Notes: generated from the sequence alone by a model not told the origin. Counted from the stretch's first letter, positions 50,232-59,531 are shown. The stretch: DNA of 64,000 nucleotides from Collinsella sp. (GCA_018376905.1 JAHAAK010000003.1:1-64000), one strand, 5' to 3'. Program-made: numbers and translations.

Positions 50232-51380
50232 GTGTCGGAAAATAGGGATTACTACGAGGTGCTTGGCGTCGACAAGGATGCCGACGCGCGGACGATTAAG
50301 CGCGCGTTTCTAAAGAAGGCCCGTACCGTACACCCGGACGTTTCGGACGACCCCGAGGCCGAGGCTAAGTTCAAAGAGCTCAACGAGGCATATTCCGTTC
50401 TTTCCGATGAGCAGAAGCGTGCTAACTACGACCGTTACGGCACTGCCGACGGCCCCGGTGGCTCCGGCTACGTCGATATCAACGATATCTTTGGTGGCAT
50501 GGGCATGGACGACTTGTTCTCGTCGTTCTTTGGCGGCGGTGCCGGCGGTGGCGCCCGCAGCCGTCGTGAGCGTCGTCGCGGACGTGATATGGCCATCTCG
50601 CTTTCGGTGACGCTCGAGGAGGCGGCGCTCGGCTGCAAAAAGACAATCAGCTATGACCGCCTTGCTCCTTGCGAGGACTGCAATGGCACCGGTAGGGCAG
50701 AGGGCGCACAGGAAAAGCAGTGCGGCCGCTGCCACGGTACGGGCTACGTCACGACGGTTCAGCGATCGTTTTTGGGCCAGGTTCAGTCTTCCTCGCCTTG
50801 CCCCGACTGCCATGGCGAGGGCACGGTTATCGATCATCCCTGCGAGACCTGCGACGGTCAAGGCCGCACGCCTTCGCATGAAAAGATCGACATCGATATT
50901 CCCGCCGGCGTTTCGACCGGTCGCCAGCTTCGTGTGAGCGGCTTTGGCGAGGCCGGCCTTCGCGGCGAGCCTTCGGGCGACCTGATTGTCAACGTGCGCG
51001 TCGCCGACCATGAGCGCTTTAAGCGCAACGGTGATGACCTGTACCTGGTGAGCGATATCTCGATTGCGCAGGCTGCGCTCGGCTGCGAGATTGAGGTCGA
51101 GGGCATTATGCCCGACGAGGTCGTTAAGGTGACGGTTCCCGCCGGCGCCCAGTACGGCGACACCGTGAGCGTCAATAATTACGGCATGCCGCGCATTGGC
51201 GGTGGCGGTTCGCGTGGCCGCCTGATCGTGCAACTGCGCGTGGTCGTTCCCACCAATCTTTCCAATAAGCAGCGCGAGCTGCTCCGTGCTTTTGCCGATG
51301 AGATGGGCGATGACGTCGCTTCTGGTAAGAAGTCGGTGACCGACCGTATCAAGAGTGCCCTCGACGATATCCTCGATTAA
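50232..51380 (+). CDS. dnaJ: Chaperone protein DnaJ
   Basis: A 382-residue canonical type I J-protein. It has the J domain with HPD at 34-36, a Gly-rich linker containing DINDIFGGMGMDDLFSSFFG, four zinc-binding CxxCxGxG repeats (CEDCNGTG, CGRCHGTG, CPDCHGEG, CETCDGQG), both substrate-binding domains, and a C-terminal dimer region. It stimulates DnaK. GTG 50232 with GGAAGGA 8 nt upstream is preferred to earlier in-frame starts. It begins a long run of genes with almost no gaps to recO. Confidence 0.95.
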   Translation: MSENRDYYEVLGVDKDADARTIKRAFLKKARTVHPDVSDDPEAEAKFKELNEAYSVLSDEQKRANYDRYGTADGPGGSGYVDINDIFGGMGMDDLFSSFFGGGAGGGARSRRERRRGRDMAISLSVTLEEAALGCKKTISYDRLAPCEDCNGTGRAEGAQEKQCGRCHGTGYVTTVQRSFLGQVQSSSPCPDCHGEGTVIDHPCETCDGQGRTPSHEKIDIDIPAGVSTGRQLRVSGFGEAGLRGEPSGDLIVNVRVADHERFKRNGDDLYLVSDISIAQAALGCEIEVEGIMPDEVVKVTVPAGAQYGDTVSVNNYGMPRIGGGGSRGRLIVQLRVVVPTNLSNKQRELLRAFADEMGDDVASGKKSVTDRIKSALDDILD

Positions 51381-51389
51381 GGAGCCCGC

Positions 51390-52682
51390 GTGCTCGCACC
51401 CCATATTTCCGTCGTCAACCTCGGCTGCCGTGTCAACCGGGTTGAGTCTGACCGTATCACTGCCGATCTTATGCGCTTGGGCTTTGCTATTGTGGAGCCC
51501 CAGGATGCCGATCTGATCGTCATTAACACTTGTGCCGTTACGGGCGAGGCCGAGGCTAAGACCCGTAAGGCCGTCCGTCATGCGCTGGCCCATCCAAACG
51601 AGCCCTATGTGGTCGTGACCGGATGCGTGGTCAATTTGCATCCCGAGGAGCTGTCGGAGCTTTCGGATCGCGTGATTGCCGAGCCGTCCAAGATAGATGT
51701 CGCCGAACGTGTTTGCGAGGTGCTGGGTGTTGAGTCCGATAGCGTTCCCGCCTGCAGCGATGGCGAGGTGGTCGATGCGCTCGGTCGCTCTCGCCTGGGC
51801 GTGAAGATTCAGGATGGCTGCAACCATCGCTGCACCTATTGCATTGTGTGGAAGGCGCGCGGCCCCGAGCGCTCCGTGCCCGTCGAGTCCGTGCTCGAGC
51901 AAGTTCGCGAGGCCCAGGAGGCCGGCGTGCCCGAGGTGGTGCTGACCGGTGTGAACCTGGGTGCCTACGATGGCAAGAGCGCGACCGACGAGCACGTCGA
52001 AATCGATGAGCTGCTCGAGGCCATCATGGAGCGCACGTCTATTCCGCATGTGCGCATTTCCTCGGTCGAGCCCATGGATATCTCCGAGCGCCTGCTTAAG
52101 GTTATGGCGCGCTACCCGCAGCGTATCGCCCCGTTTTTGCACCTGCCCGTGCAGTCCGGCTGCACGGCGACCCTGCATCGCATGGGCCGTCCCTATAGCG
52201 CCGAGGCCTTTGAGGACACGGTGCGTATGATTCGCGCCAACTTGCCCCAGGCGTCCCTTTCGTGCGATGTCATCGTCGGTTTTCCTGGTGAGACGGACGA
52301 GGAGTTCGAGGAGTCGCTGGCGCTGTGCCGCCGTGTGGGTTTCTCGCGTATGCACGTGTTCCGCTACAGCAAGCGTCCCGGTACCCTTGCTGCCGACATG
52401 CCCGACCAGGTGCCACCCGAGGTTATGGCCGAGCGCAGCCGCCGTATGCGGGCCGCCGCACAGGAGCTCGCTATTGCCGACGCTCGTCGTCGCGTGGGCA
52501 CGGTCGAGCGTGCCGTGCTCGAGTATGGTGACAACCTGACGCTTGGCTCGTTCCATCATGCCCGTCTTGACGATACCTGTGGACTTACAGCCCCGTGCCT
52601 GCTCGATGTTGCTATCATCGGAGTCGATGATTCCGGCTTGGTCCATGCACGCAGGGAGGTTCATGGAAGCCTCGAAGATTAG
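51390..52682 (+). CDS. mtaB: tRNA t6A37 methylthiotransferase MtaB
   Basis: A 430-residue radical SAM methylthiotransferase. The N-terminal UPF0004 domain has three cluster Cys (NLGCRVN, INTCAVTG, VVTGCVV). The radical SAM core has CNHRCTYCIV, and a short TRAM-like C-terminus follows. LGCRVN rather than LGCxKN points to MtaB, which makes ms2t6A in tRNA. GTG 51390 is 9 nt after dnaJ, the usual neighbour. It overlaps phoH by 20 nt. Confidence 0.94.
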   Translation: MLAPHISVVNLGCRVNRVESDRITADLMRLGFAIVEPQDADLIVINTCAVTGEAEAKTRKAVRHALAHPNEPYVVVTGCVVNLHPEELSELSDRVIAEPSKIDVAERVCEVLGVESDSVPACSDGEVVDALGRSRLGVKIQDGCNHRCTYCIVWKARGPERSVPVESVLEQVREAQEAGVPEVVLTGVNLGAYDGKSATDEHVEIDELLEAIMERTSIPHVRISSVEPMDISERLLKVMARYPQRIAPFLHLPVQSGCTATLHRMGRPYSAEAFEDTVRMIRANLPQASLSCDVIVGFPGETDEEFEESLALCRRVGFSRMHVFRYSKRPGTLAADMPDQVPPEVMAERSRRMRAAAQELAIADARRRVGTVERAVLEYGDNLTLGSFHHARLDDTCGLTAPCLLDVAIIGVDDSGLVHARREVHGSLED

Positions 52683-53649
52683 ACTTACCGTTCCCGAGGG
52701 TATTGACCCCTCGCGCGTTTTGGGTGCCGGCGACGGCGTCCTTCGTGCGCTGGAGAGCTCAGTTCGCGCCCACGTGGTCGCCCGTGGCGACAGCATCGCC
52801 GTGAGCGGTGACCCGGACGAGGTCGAACTGGTCGCGCGTTTTTTCGAACATGCCTTTCGTGAGGCTGCTTCCGGGCGCACGCTTTCTGCCGACGATGTCT
52901 CTCGCTGCCTGGCCGTCTTGCGCGACGGTGAGCACGAGGCTACGTCGCTTCGCGATGACGTGCTGCTTTCGTATCGCGGTCGCGTCATTCGCCCCAAGAC
53001 GCTCGGTCAAAAGCGCTATGTGGATGCCATCCGCTCAAATACCATCACGTTTGGCTTGGGTCCTGCCGGTACCGGTAAGACCTATCTGGCCATGGCGCTC
53101 GCTGTTGCCGCACTCAAGCGTCACGAGGTGGGCCGTCTGATCTTGACGCGTCCGGTTGTCGAGGCGGGGGAGAACCTGGGCTTTTTGCCCGGCACCCTCG
53201 AGGAAAAGATCGATCCGTACATGCGCCCGCTCTACGACGCCCTATTTTGCATGATGGATCGCGAGCGCACCGATGAGCTCATGGAGCGCGGCGTGATCGA
53301 GATCGCCCCGCTTGCCTACATGCGCGGCCGCACGCTGAGCGACGCCTTCGTGGTGCTCGACGAGGCCCAAAATACCACGCCCGAGCAGATGAAGATGTTT
53401 CTGACGCGCCTGGGCTTTAACTCCAAGTTTGTGATTACCGGCGACCTGAGCCAGCGTGACCTGGTGGGCCGTCGTGGTGGCTTGGCGGATGTCGAGAAGA
53501 TTTTGGGCCGTGTCGACGATGTCGCATTTTCTCACCTCGAGCGTGCCGACGTGGTGCGCCATGCCCTGGTGGGACGTATCGTCGAGGCATATGATGCTTA
53601 TGATGACGTGCGCGAGCAGCGCCCGCGCGACCGAAAGGAGTCCCGTTGA
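52663..53649 (+). CDS. phoH: PhoH-like ATPase
   Basis: A 328-residue protein. An N-terminal KH-like region (1-100) is followed by the PhoH helicase-like domain with Walker A FGLGPAGTGKTYLA, LTRPVVEAGENLGFLPG and Walker B VVLDEAQNTTPEQ. The family is linked to RNA metabolism, and in many bacteria its gene precedes ybeY, as here. ATG 52663 lies within the mtaB end and has AGGGAGG very close (3 nt), so spacing is short. Confidence 0.93.
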   Translation: MEASKIRLTVPEGIDPSRVLGAGDGVLRALESSVRAHVVARGDSIAVSGDPDEVELVARFFEHAFREAASGRTLSADDVSRCLAVLRDGEHEATSLRDDVLLSYRGRVIRPKTLGQKRYVDAIRSNTITFGLGPAGTGKTYLAMALAVAALKRHEVGRLILTRPVVEAGENLGFLPGTLEEKIDPYMRPLYDALFCMMDRERTDELMERGVIEIAPLAYMRGRTLSDAFVVLDEAQNTTPEQMKMFLTRLGFNSKFVITGDLSQRDLVGRRGGLADVEKILGRVDDVAFSHLERADVVRHALVGRIVEAYDAYDDVREQRPRDRKESR

Positions 53650-54155
53650 GTGTATTGATCAGCAACGATGCCGAGCTCGATACGCTGCTCGACGCGCAGG
53701 AGGTAGAACACATCTGCGAGGTCGTGCTTGCCGCCGAAGGCGTTGAGCGTGAAGTCGAGATTTCCCTTTCGTATGTCGACGAGGACGAGATGCACGAGCT
53801 CAACCACGAGTGGCGCGGTATCGACCGCACCACCGATGTCCTCTCGTTTGAATGCGACTCGGCCTTTGACGAGGATATTCCCGCCGACGAGACGCTTGAG
53901 CTTGGCGATATCATCCTGGCCCCGCAAGTCATTGCCCGTCAGGCCCCCGGCTTTGGCAATGCCCCTGCCGACGAGTGCCGCCTGATGCTCGTGCATGGCA
54001 TGCTGCACCTGCTGGGGTATGACCATATCGAGGACGACGAGGCCGAGGTCATGGAGGCCCGCGAGGACGCCATCCTGCGCGATCTGGCGCTCGAGCGCGG
54101 CGAGGACCCCAAGCTGGTCCACGTCGGCCCCATCACCAACCACGCCCACGACTAG
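53646..54155 (+). CDS. ybeY: Endoribonuclease YbeY
   Basis: A 169-residue zinc metalloprotein needed for 16S rRNA 3'-end maturation and ribosome quality control. The signature HGMLHLLGYDH gives the three metal-binding His, and TDVLSFECD is conserved. The start is TTG 53646, overlapping the phoH stop as TTGA, with AAAGGAG 5 nt upstream. The C-terminal about 35 residues are variable. Confidence 0.94.
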   Translation: MSVLISNDAELDTLLDAQEVEHICEVVLAAEGVEREVEISLSYVDEDEMHELNHEWRGIDRTTDVLSFECDSAFDEDIPADETLELGDIILAPQVIARQAPGFGNAPADECRLMLVHGMLHLLGYDHIEDDEAEVMEAREDAILRDLALERGEDPKLVHVGPITNHAHD

Positions 54156-54164
54156 GAGCCGTCT

Positions 54165-54542
54165 ATGATTCCCGGATCGAACAAGGACCATCCGTCCTTC
54201 TTAAAGTCGTTCTCCTACGCCATGGAGGGCTTCGTCACCGCCGTCAAGACCGAGCGCAATATTAAGGTCATGCTCGTTGCGGGCGTGTGCACCGTCATTG
54301 CCGGCTGCATCGTGGGGCTCGACATTGCCGAGTGGGCCACGATTATCATCTGTTGTGGCCTGGTGATTCACGGCGAGCTATGCAACACCGCCATGGAGGC
54401 GATTGTCGATCTGGCGACCCAGGAGCTCCATCCGCTGGCAAAGCGCGCGAAGGATATCGCCGCCGCCTCCGTATACGTTCTTTCCATCACCGCCGCGATT
54501 GTGGGCTTGCTGGTATTTGCCCACGCGCTCGGCTTTATCTAG
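54165..54542 (+). CDS. dgkA: Undecaprenol/diacylglycerol kinase (DgkA family)
   Basis: A 125-residue integral membrane kinase. Three membrane helices and the catalytic block IHGELCNTAMEAIVDLATQE are seen. In Gram-positive bacteria this enzyme mainly phosphorylates undecaprenol, recycling the lipid carrier made by uppS. It sits between ybeY and era, the standard order. Confidence 0.93.
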   Translation: MIPGSNKDHPSFLKSFSYAMEGFVTAVKTERNIKVMLVAGVCTVIAGCIVGLDIAEWATIIICCGLVIHGELCNTAMEAIVDLATQELHPLAKRAKDIAAASVYVLSITAAIVGLLVFAHALGFI

Positions 54543-54554
54543 AAAGGGATTTTC

Positions 54555-55631
54555 ATGTCCGACACTATGCAGCCTATCGATGAAATTTTGGACGACGAGG
54601 TCCTGGATGCGGCGGATGCCGAAGCGGCCGAAGCATACGAGGAAGTCGAGGAATTCGATCCGTTTGAGGGCATGAGCGACGAGGAGCTCGACGCCCTGTG
54701 CGACGAGGACGATAGCCTCGCGGGCTTTGGCGACGTTGAACCCGGTTTTCGCAGCGGCTTCGTAGCCCTGGTCGGACGCCCCAACGCCGGCAAGTCCACG
54801 CTGCTCAACGCCTGCTATGGCAAAAAGGTCGCCATCACCTCGCCGGTGGCACAGACGACCCGCCGTCGCATGCGCGCCGTCGTCAACCGTCCCGGCTACC
54901 AGCTGGTCTTTGTCGATACCCCGGGTATTCATAAGCCCAAGGACGGCCTGGGGTCCGAGCTCAACAAGAGCGCACTGTTCGAGTTGAACGATGTCGACGT
55001 CGTCGCGTTTTTGATTGATGCCACCAAGCCCATCGGCAGGGGAGACGCCTGGGTTGCCGAGCGTGTCAGATGCGCTCGTTGCAAGAAGGTCCTGGTGCTC
55101 ACCAAGGCCGATGAGGCCGACCCCGCACAGGTCATGGAGCAGCTTAAGGCTGCCCACGAGCTTATGGAATATGACGACGAGATTGTGACGTCGTCGGTTA
55201 AGAACTTCAACGTCGATGCCTTTATAGAGACCGTTGCGCACTTTTTGCCTGAGGGTCCGCGTTGGTTCCCCGAGGACATGGGTACTGACGCTTCCGATGA
55301 GACGCTCGTTGCCGAGTTTGTGCGCGAGAAGGTCTTGCGCCGCACCCGTGATGAGATTCCGCACTCCGTTGGCGTGATCTGCGATGCGCTCGAGCAGACC
55401 AAGAAGGTGCTGCGCGTGCACGCCACCATTTACGTCGAGCGCGAGGGCCAAAAGGGCATCATCATCGGCAAGGGCGGCGAGATGATCAAGCATATCGGTA
55501 TCGACGCCCGACGCGATCTTGAACGCATTTTTGGCACGCAGGTCTTTTTGGAGCTGGACGTGAAGGTCAAGGCCGGCTGGCGTGACGACGAGGCCCAGAT
55601 TCGCCGCTTTGGCTACAACGCCGAGGACTAA
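54555..55631 (+). CDS. era: GTPase Era with acidic N-terminal extension
   Basis: A 358-residue protein; typical Era is about 300. The GTPase motifs are VGRPNAGKSTL, TTRRR, VDTPGIHKP and TKAD, and the C-terminal KH domain has IIIGKGGEMIKHIG. It matures the 30S subunit by binding the 16S 3' end, the same target region as YbeY. The first about 65 residues are strongly acidic (clusters of Glu, Asp and Ala) and have no counterpart in usual Era. The start is preceded by AAAGGG. Confidence 0.95.
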   Translation: MSDTMQPIDEILDDEVLDAADAEAAEAYEEVEEFDPFEGMSDEELDALCDEDDSLAGFGDVEPGFRSGFVALVGRPNAGKSTLLNACYGKKVAITSPVAQTTRRRMRAVVNRPGYQLVFVDTPGIHKPKDGLGSELNKSALFELNDVDVVAFLIDATKPIGRGDAWVAERVRCARCKKVLVLTKADEADPAQVMEQLKAAHELMEYDDEIVTSSVKNFNVDAFIETVAHFLPEGPRWFPEDMGTDASDETLVAEFVREKVLRRTRDEIPHSVGVICDALEQTKKVLRVHATIYVEREGQKGIIIGKGGEMIKHIGIDARRDLERIFGTQVFLELDVKVKAGWRDDEAQIRRFGYNAED

Positions 55632-55646
55632 GGACGCGCGGCGCGC

Positions 55647-56396
55647 ATGGCAGGCTCCCGGACATATCGCACCAAGGTGCTCGTCCTCGACAAGACGAAG
55701 CTCAAAGAGACCGACCTGATCTTGACGATGCTTGACGAGCGGGGGCGGCAGGTTCGTGCCGTGGCAAAGGGCGCCCGCAAACCCGGCGGACGCCTGGCTG
55801 CGCGCTGCGAGCTGTTCTGTACGGTCGATATGCTGCTCGCACATGGACGGTCACTCGACGTGGTTTCCCAGGCCGAGCTTATGGAGGCGCCGCTCGGCGC
55901 TGCGCCCGATTACGAGACGACCTGCGCCGCAAGCGCGATCGCCGAGGTTGCGCGCGTGTGCTCGTTCGAGGACGCCGAGGACCCGTTTACCTTTGCCATC
56001 ACGCAGCGAGCGCTTGCCCTGGTGGGCAGCGGGCTTGACACGGCGCATATGGACCTACTTGTGGCGGCATATGTCTTTAAGCTGCTGTCGCACGTTGGCT
56101 ATCGACCCGATTTTTCGGCCTGCGTGCTGTGCGGAGACCCCATGCTGTCGTATTTTTCACCCCAGGCGGGCGGTCTCATGTGCGGGTCGTGCGCGTCGAG
56201 CGTTCCAGGTGCCGAACTGGTGTCGACCGGTGAGACCGCATGGCTGCGCGCCCTCATGTCCATGACCTTCGATGCGCTCATGGCCGAGCGAATCGACCCG
56301 CATACGGCGGCATTCCTGCTCGGGCTTTCGCATGTGTGGGCTGCGACGCACACCGATCAACGCCTCCGTGCGATGGAATTCATGTTGGGTCGGTGA
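55647..56396 (+). CDS. recO: DNA repair protein RecO
   Basis: A 249-residue recombination mediator. It has an N-terminal OB fold (TYRTKVLVLDKTKLKETDLIL) with KGARKPGGRL, a helical middle, and a zinc site with CVLCGD and CGSC. It loads RecA on single-stranded DNA with RecR and follows era as in most Gram-positive genomes. Confidence 0.93.
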   Translation: MAGSRTYRTKVLVLDKTKLKETDLILTMLDERGRQVRAVAKGARKPGGRLAARCELFCTVDMLLAHGRSLDVVSQAELMEAPLGAAPDYETTCAASAIAEVARVCSFEDAEDPFTFAITQRALALVGSGLDTAHMDLLVAAYVFKLLSHVGYRPDFSACVLCGDPMLSYFSPQAGGLMCGSCASSVPGAELVSTGETAWLRALMSMTFDALMAERIDPHTAAFLLGLSHVWAATHTDQRLRAMEFMLGR

Positions 56397-56420
56397 TGAT
56401 GCGCAGGCGCGGGCTGCTTG

Positions 56421-56429
56421 TGGTATCAT
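56421..56429 (+). promoter_or_regulatory. Extended -10 promoter of rpsO
   Basis: TGGTATCAT, an extended -10 of the same type as at rpsB, rpsT, rpmB and adhE, leaves a leader of about 100 nt before rpsO. Confidence 0.55.
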
Positions 56430-56534
56430 GCCGATCTGTTGGTACCTCGACCTTGGTTGCTCGCTCCACCGGCGGCTTCCCAGTCCGAGGCGAATCGAGT
56501 CGCCCGCGGGCGACGTAAAACGAAAGGTGAAACA

Positions 56535-56813
56535 ATGACTGTTTCCAAAGAGCGCAAGGCGGAGCTGACTGCCCAGTTCGGTAACACCCCGGTCGACACC
56601 GGCAACCCCAAGGTTCAGGTCGCCATCCTGTCCGAGCGCATCAAGGAGCTGACCGAGCACATGAAGTCCCACCAGAAGGACTTCCACACCCGTCGTGGCC
56701 TGCTCATGCTCGTCGGCCGTCGTCGTCGTCTTCTCTCCTACATCAAGAAGAACGACATCGTCGAGTACCGTGAGCTCATCAAGGCTCTGGGCATCCGCGA
56801 CAACATCCAGTAG
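56535..56813 (+). CDS. rpsO: 30S ribosomal protein S15
   Basis: A 92-residue protein with FGNTPVDTGNPKVQVAILSERI, LTEHMKSHQKDFHTRRGL and LLSYIKKNDIVEYRELI, the full S15 pattern. ATG 56535 follows AAAGGTG. It is followed by pnp, a conserved pairing in which both genes are often controlled by RNA processing. Confidence 0.97.
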   Translation: MTVSKERKAELTAQFGNTPVDTGNPKVQVAILSERIKELTEHMKSHQKDFHTRRGLLMLVGRRRRLLSYIKKNDIVEYRELIKALGIRDNIQ

Positions 56814-56827
56814 GATTTGTACATGCT

Positions 56828-56859
56828 AAGAGCGTCCTGCGCAGCGGGGCGCTCTTTTT
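56828..56859 (+). terminator. Terminator or attenuator between rpsO and pnp
   Basis: AAGAGCG (56828-56834) pairs with CGCTCTT (56850-56856), with extra inner pairs, followed by a T-run to 56859. Confidence 0.8.
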
Positions 56860-56926
56860 GTGTAAGGGCGCGAACAATCACGCTCTGAAGCGTGGCGGGG
56901 GCAGGGGGCCCGCGTCACATGAGAAG

Positions 56927-56949
56927 CCCGCAGGCAAGGGGTCTGCGGG
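56927..56949 (+). promoter_or_regulatory. Hairpin in the pnp leader
   Basis: CCCGCAG (56927-56933) and CTGCGGG (56943-56949) form a 7-bp stem ending just before the AAAGGAG Shine-Dalgarno of pnp. It could expose or hide the ribosome site, as in the autoregulated pnp leaders of other bacteria. Confidence 0.45.
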
Positions 56950-56962
56950 GTAAAGGAGAACA

Positions 56963-59209
56963 ATGACACTCGTATCCAAGACCTTTGAGCTGTACGGCAA
57001 GACCTACACCTTTGAGTCGGGCGAGCTTGCCAAGCAGGCCACCGGCGCCTGCCTGGTCAAGCAGGGTGACACCACGATGCTCGACACCGTGGTCGTCTCC
57101 AAGGAGCGTAAGAACTACGACTTCTTCCCGCTGACCGTCGACTTCAACGAGAAGATGTACGCCGCCGGCCGCATCCCGGGTGGCTACCTCAAGCGTGAGG
57201 GCCGTCCCAGTGAGAAGGCTACGCTCACCGCGCGCATGATCGACCGTCCGATTCGCCCGAGCTTCCCGGATGGCTTCCGCAACGAGGTGCACATCGTCGC
57301 CACCTCGCTCGTCGCCGACCAGGTCAACCCCTTCGACGTCATCAACGTCATGGGTGCTTCTCTGGCCATGACGCTCGGCGGCGTGCCCTTCGAGGGTCCG
57401 CTTGCCTGCGTGCGCATCGGCCGTAACGTGGAGACCGGCGAGTTTATCGTCAACCCCACCTACGAGGAGCGCGAGAACTCCGATCTGGACCTGGAGCTGG
57501 GCGGCTCTGCCGACTTCATCTCGATGGTCGAGGCCGGCGCCGAGGAGATCTCCGAGGACGACATGCTCGCCGCCATGAAGTTTGGCCAGGAGGCCCTTGC
57601 TGCTTTCTGCCAGGCTCAGGACGAGTTCGTTGCCGAGTGGGAGCAGGTCAACGGCCCCATCGTCAAGAAGGAGTACCCGCTCGACCAGCCCGTCGAGGAG
57701 GTCCAGGAGCGCATCTTCGCCCACTACGACGAGATGGCAGCCGCCCTTCGCGACGCCGACAAGCTCTCCCGTATCGGCAAGGTCGAGGCTCTGAAGGAGT
57801 CCATCCGTGCCGAGTTTACCGAGCAGGAGCAGGCCGCTTGGGAGCGCGAGATCCCCGTGGCGCTCAAGAAGCTCGAGAAGAAGGCCATGCGCACCATGGT
57901 CGTCGAGACCGGTGAGCGCGTCGACGGCCGTGCCGCCGACGAGATCCGTCCCATCATGGTGAAGGACAACTACCTGCCGCTCGTTCACGGCTCCGGCCTG
58001 TTCCAGCGTGGCCAGACCCAGGTGCTCTCCGTCCTGTCGCTCGGCATGCTCAACGAGGGCCAGCGTCTGGATACCATCGAGCCCACCGAGGGCAAGCGCT
58101 ACATGCACCACTACAACTTCCCGCCTTTCTGCACCGGCGAGACCGGCCGCATGGGCAGCCCCAAGCGCCGCGAGATCGGCCATGGCAATCTGGCCGAGCG
58201 CGCTCTGCTTCCGGTGCTTCCCGACGAGAACGAGTTCCCCTACGCCATCCGCGTCGTCTCCGAGGTCATGGAGTCCAACGGCTCCTCTTCGATGGCTTCG
58301 ACCTGCGGCTCCACGCTCGCCCTTATGGACGGCGGCGTGCCCATTAAGCGCCCGGTCTCCGGTATCGCCATGGGCCTGATCCAGGAGGAGGGCAAGACCG
58401 TGGTCCTGTCCGACATCCAGGGTCTCGAGGACTTCCTGGGCGACATGGACTTTAAGGTCACCGGCACCACCGAGGGCATCACCGCCCTGCAGATGGACAA
58501 CAAGGCCACCGGCCTCACCTTCGACATCCTGGCCTGCGCTCTGCAGCAGGCCAAGGAGGGTCGCGCCTTCATCCTGCAGAAGATGCTCGATGTGATCCCC
58601 GAGCCGCGCCACACCACGCGCAGCACCGCTCCGCGCATCGTCTCCATCCAGGTTCCGACCGACAAGATCCGCGACGTCATCGGTTCCGGCGGTAAGGTCA
58701 TCCGCGGTATCCAGGATGAGACCGGCGCTTCGGTCGACATCCAGGAGGACGGCACCGTCTTTGTCGGCGGCACCGGCGAGTCCGTGGACCAGGCTGTCGA
58801 GCGCATCAAGCTCATCATCAAGGTTCCCGAGCCGGGCGAGGAGTACACCGGTCGCGTGGTCTCCATCCAGCCCTTCGGCGCCTTCGTCAACCTGCTGCCC
58901 GGTAAGGACGGCCTGCTGCACATCTCTCGCGTCGCCAAGGGCCGCGTGGAGAAGGTCGAGGACGTCCTCAACGTGGGCGACGAGGTCAAGGTCGTCGTCA
59001 TCGAGGTTGACGATCGCGGCAAGATCTCGCTCGATCGTCTGGACAAGCCCGAGGCCCCGGCTCGCGCCGAGGGTGCCTCCGAGGGCGACGGCGAGCACTT
59101 CCAGCGTCGTGAGCGTCCGCGTCGCGAGCGCTCCGAGCGCAGCGACCGTCCGCGCCGTCCCGGTGACAACGGAGGCCGCAAGCCCCGCCGCCACCACGAC
59201 GCCGAGTAA
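56963..59209 (+). CDS. pnp: Polyribonucleotide nucleotidyltransferase
   Basis: A 748-residue phosphorolytic 3'-5' exoribonuclease. It has two RNase PH domains (the second with FCTGETGRMGSPKRREIGHG), a KH domain with DVIGSGGKVIRGIQDETG and an S1 domain with YTGRVVSIQPFGAFVNLLPG. The C-terminal about 50 residues are rich in Arg, Ser and Pro (RRERPRRERSERSDRPRR), a disordered RNA-binding tail. It is part of RNA decay, with RNase J encoded by the next gene. Confidence 0.97.
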   Translation: MTLVSKTFELYGKTYTFESGELAKQATGACLVKQGDTTMLDTVVVSKERKNYDFFPLTVDFNEKMYAAGRIPGGYLKREGRPSEKATLTARMIDRPIRPSFPDGFRNEVHIVATSLVADQVNPFDVINVMGASLAMTLGGVPFEGPLACVRIGRNVETGEFIVNPTYEERENSDLDLELGGSADFISMVEAGAEEISEDDMLAAMKFGQEALAAFCQAQDEFVAEWEQVNGPIVKKEYPLDQPVEEVQERIFAHYDEMAAALRDADKLSRIGKVEALKESIRAEFTEQEQAAWEREIPVALKKLEKKAMRTMVVETGERVDGRAADEIRPIMVKDNYLPLVHGSGLFQRGQTQVLSVLSLGMLNEGQRLDTIEPTEGKRYMHHYNFPPFCTGETGRMGSPKRREIGHGNLAERALLPVLPDENEFPYAIRVVSEVMESNGSSSMASTCGSTLALMDGGVPIKRPVSGIAMGLIQEEGKTVVLSDIQGLEDFLGDMDFKVTGTTEGITALQMDNKATGLTFDILACALQQAKEGRAFILQKMLDVIPEPRHTTRSTAPRIVSIQVPTDKIRDVIGSGGKVIRGIQDETGASVDIQEDGTVFVGGTGESVDQAVERIKLIIKVPEPGEEYTGRVVSIQPFGAFVNLLPGKDGLLHISRVAKGRVEKVEDVLNVGDEVKVVVIEVDDRGKISLDRLDKPEAPARAEGASEGDGEHFQRRERPRRERSERSDRPRRPGDNGGRKPRRHHDAE

Positions 59210-59232
59210 CAGCTAAACATAAGCAGATCAAC

Positions 59233-59263
59233 AAGGGCGACTCCGTACAGGGGTCGCCCTTTT
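59233..59263 (+). terminator. Terminator after pnp, overlapping repeat copy A
   Basis: AAGGGCGAC (59233-59241) pairs with GTCGCCCTT (59253-59261), followed by TT. Its 3' arm overlaps the first bases of the left arm of repeat copy A, so the two structures compete. Confidence 0.75.
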
Positions 59264-59404
59264 GCTATTCCCGGCGGGGTCCGCGGATAAAGTTTCCTGC
59301 TCTACAGTCCTGCTCACGACGGAGGCCACATTAAGTGGCCTCCTGTTCGTGCGGAACTCGCGATAAACTTTATCCGCGGCCCCCGCCGGGAATAGCAAAA
59401 GGGC
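59256..59404 (+). repeat. Structured repeat element, copy A
   Basis: Outer arms 59256-59295 and 59365-59404 are complementary at 39 of 40 positions. They enclose a 69-nt core (59296-59364) that contains a 9-bp hairpin (GGAGGCCAC and GTGGCCTCC around ATTAA) flanked by conserved unpaired segments CCTGCTCTACAGTCCTGC and CGGAACTCGCGAT. Copy B in opposite orientation keeps the core but has different outer arms. No frame codes across it. It could be a structured RNA, a mobile palindromic element or a special terminator. Confidence 0.8.
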
Positions 59405-59531
59405 TGGTAGGTGTGGGTTGCGATTTTGTCAGACAGTCTATTCAGTTATCTGAATTCAGATCTTTAGATAATCGCATGTGCGCCATTGCCCCAGATAAAA
59501 CTGACCAAAATAAACTTGTCCCTTTTTGTCA
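59405..59531. other. Spacer between the two structured repeats
   Basis: 127 nt, more AT-rich than the repeats. A two-part hairpin (CCAGA 59491 with TCTGG 59534, CTGAC 59501 with GTCAG 59528) overlaps its end. No gene is seen. Confidence 0.4.

Noticed and set aside
56915..59197. 760-codon minus-strand frame antisense to pnp
   Set aside because: Shadow frame; composition is extreme and no ribosome site or motif is seen.
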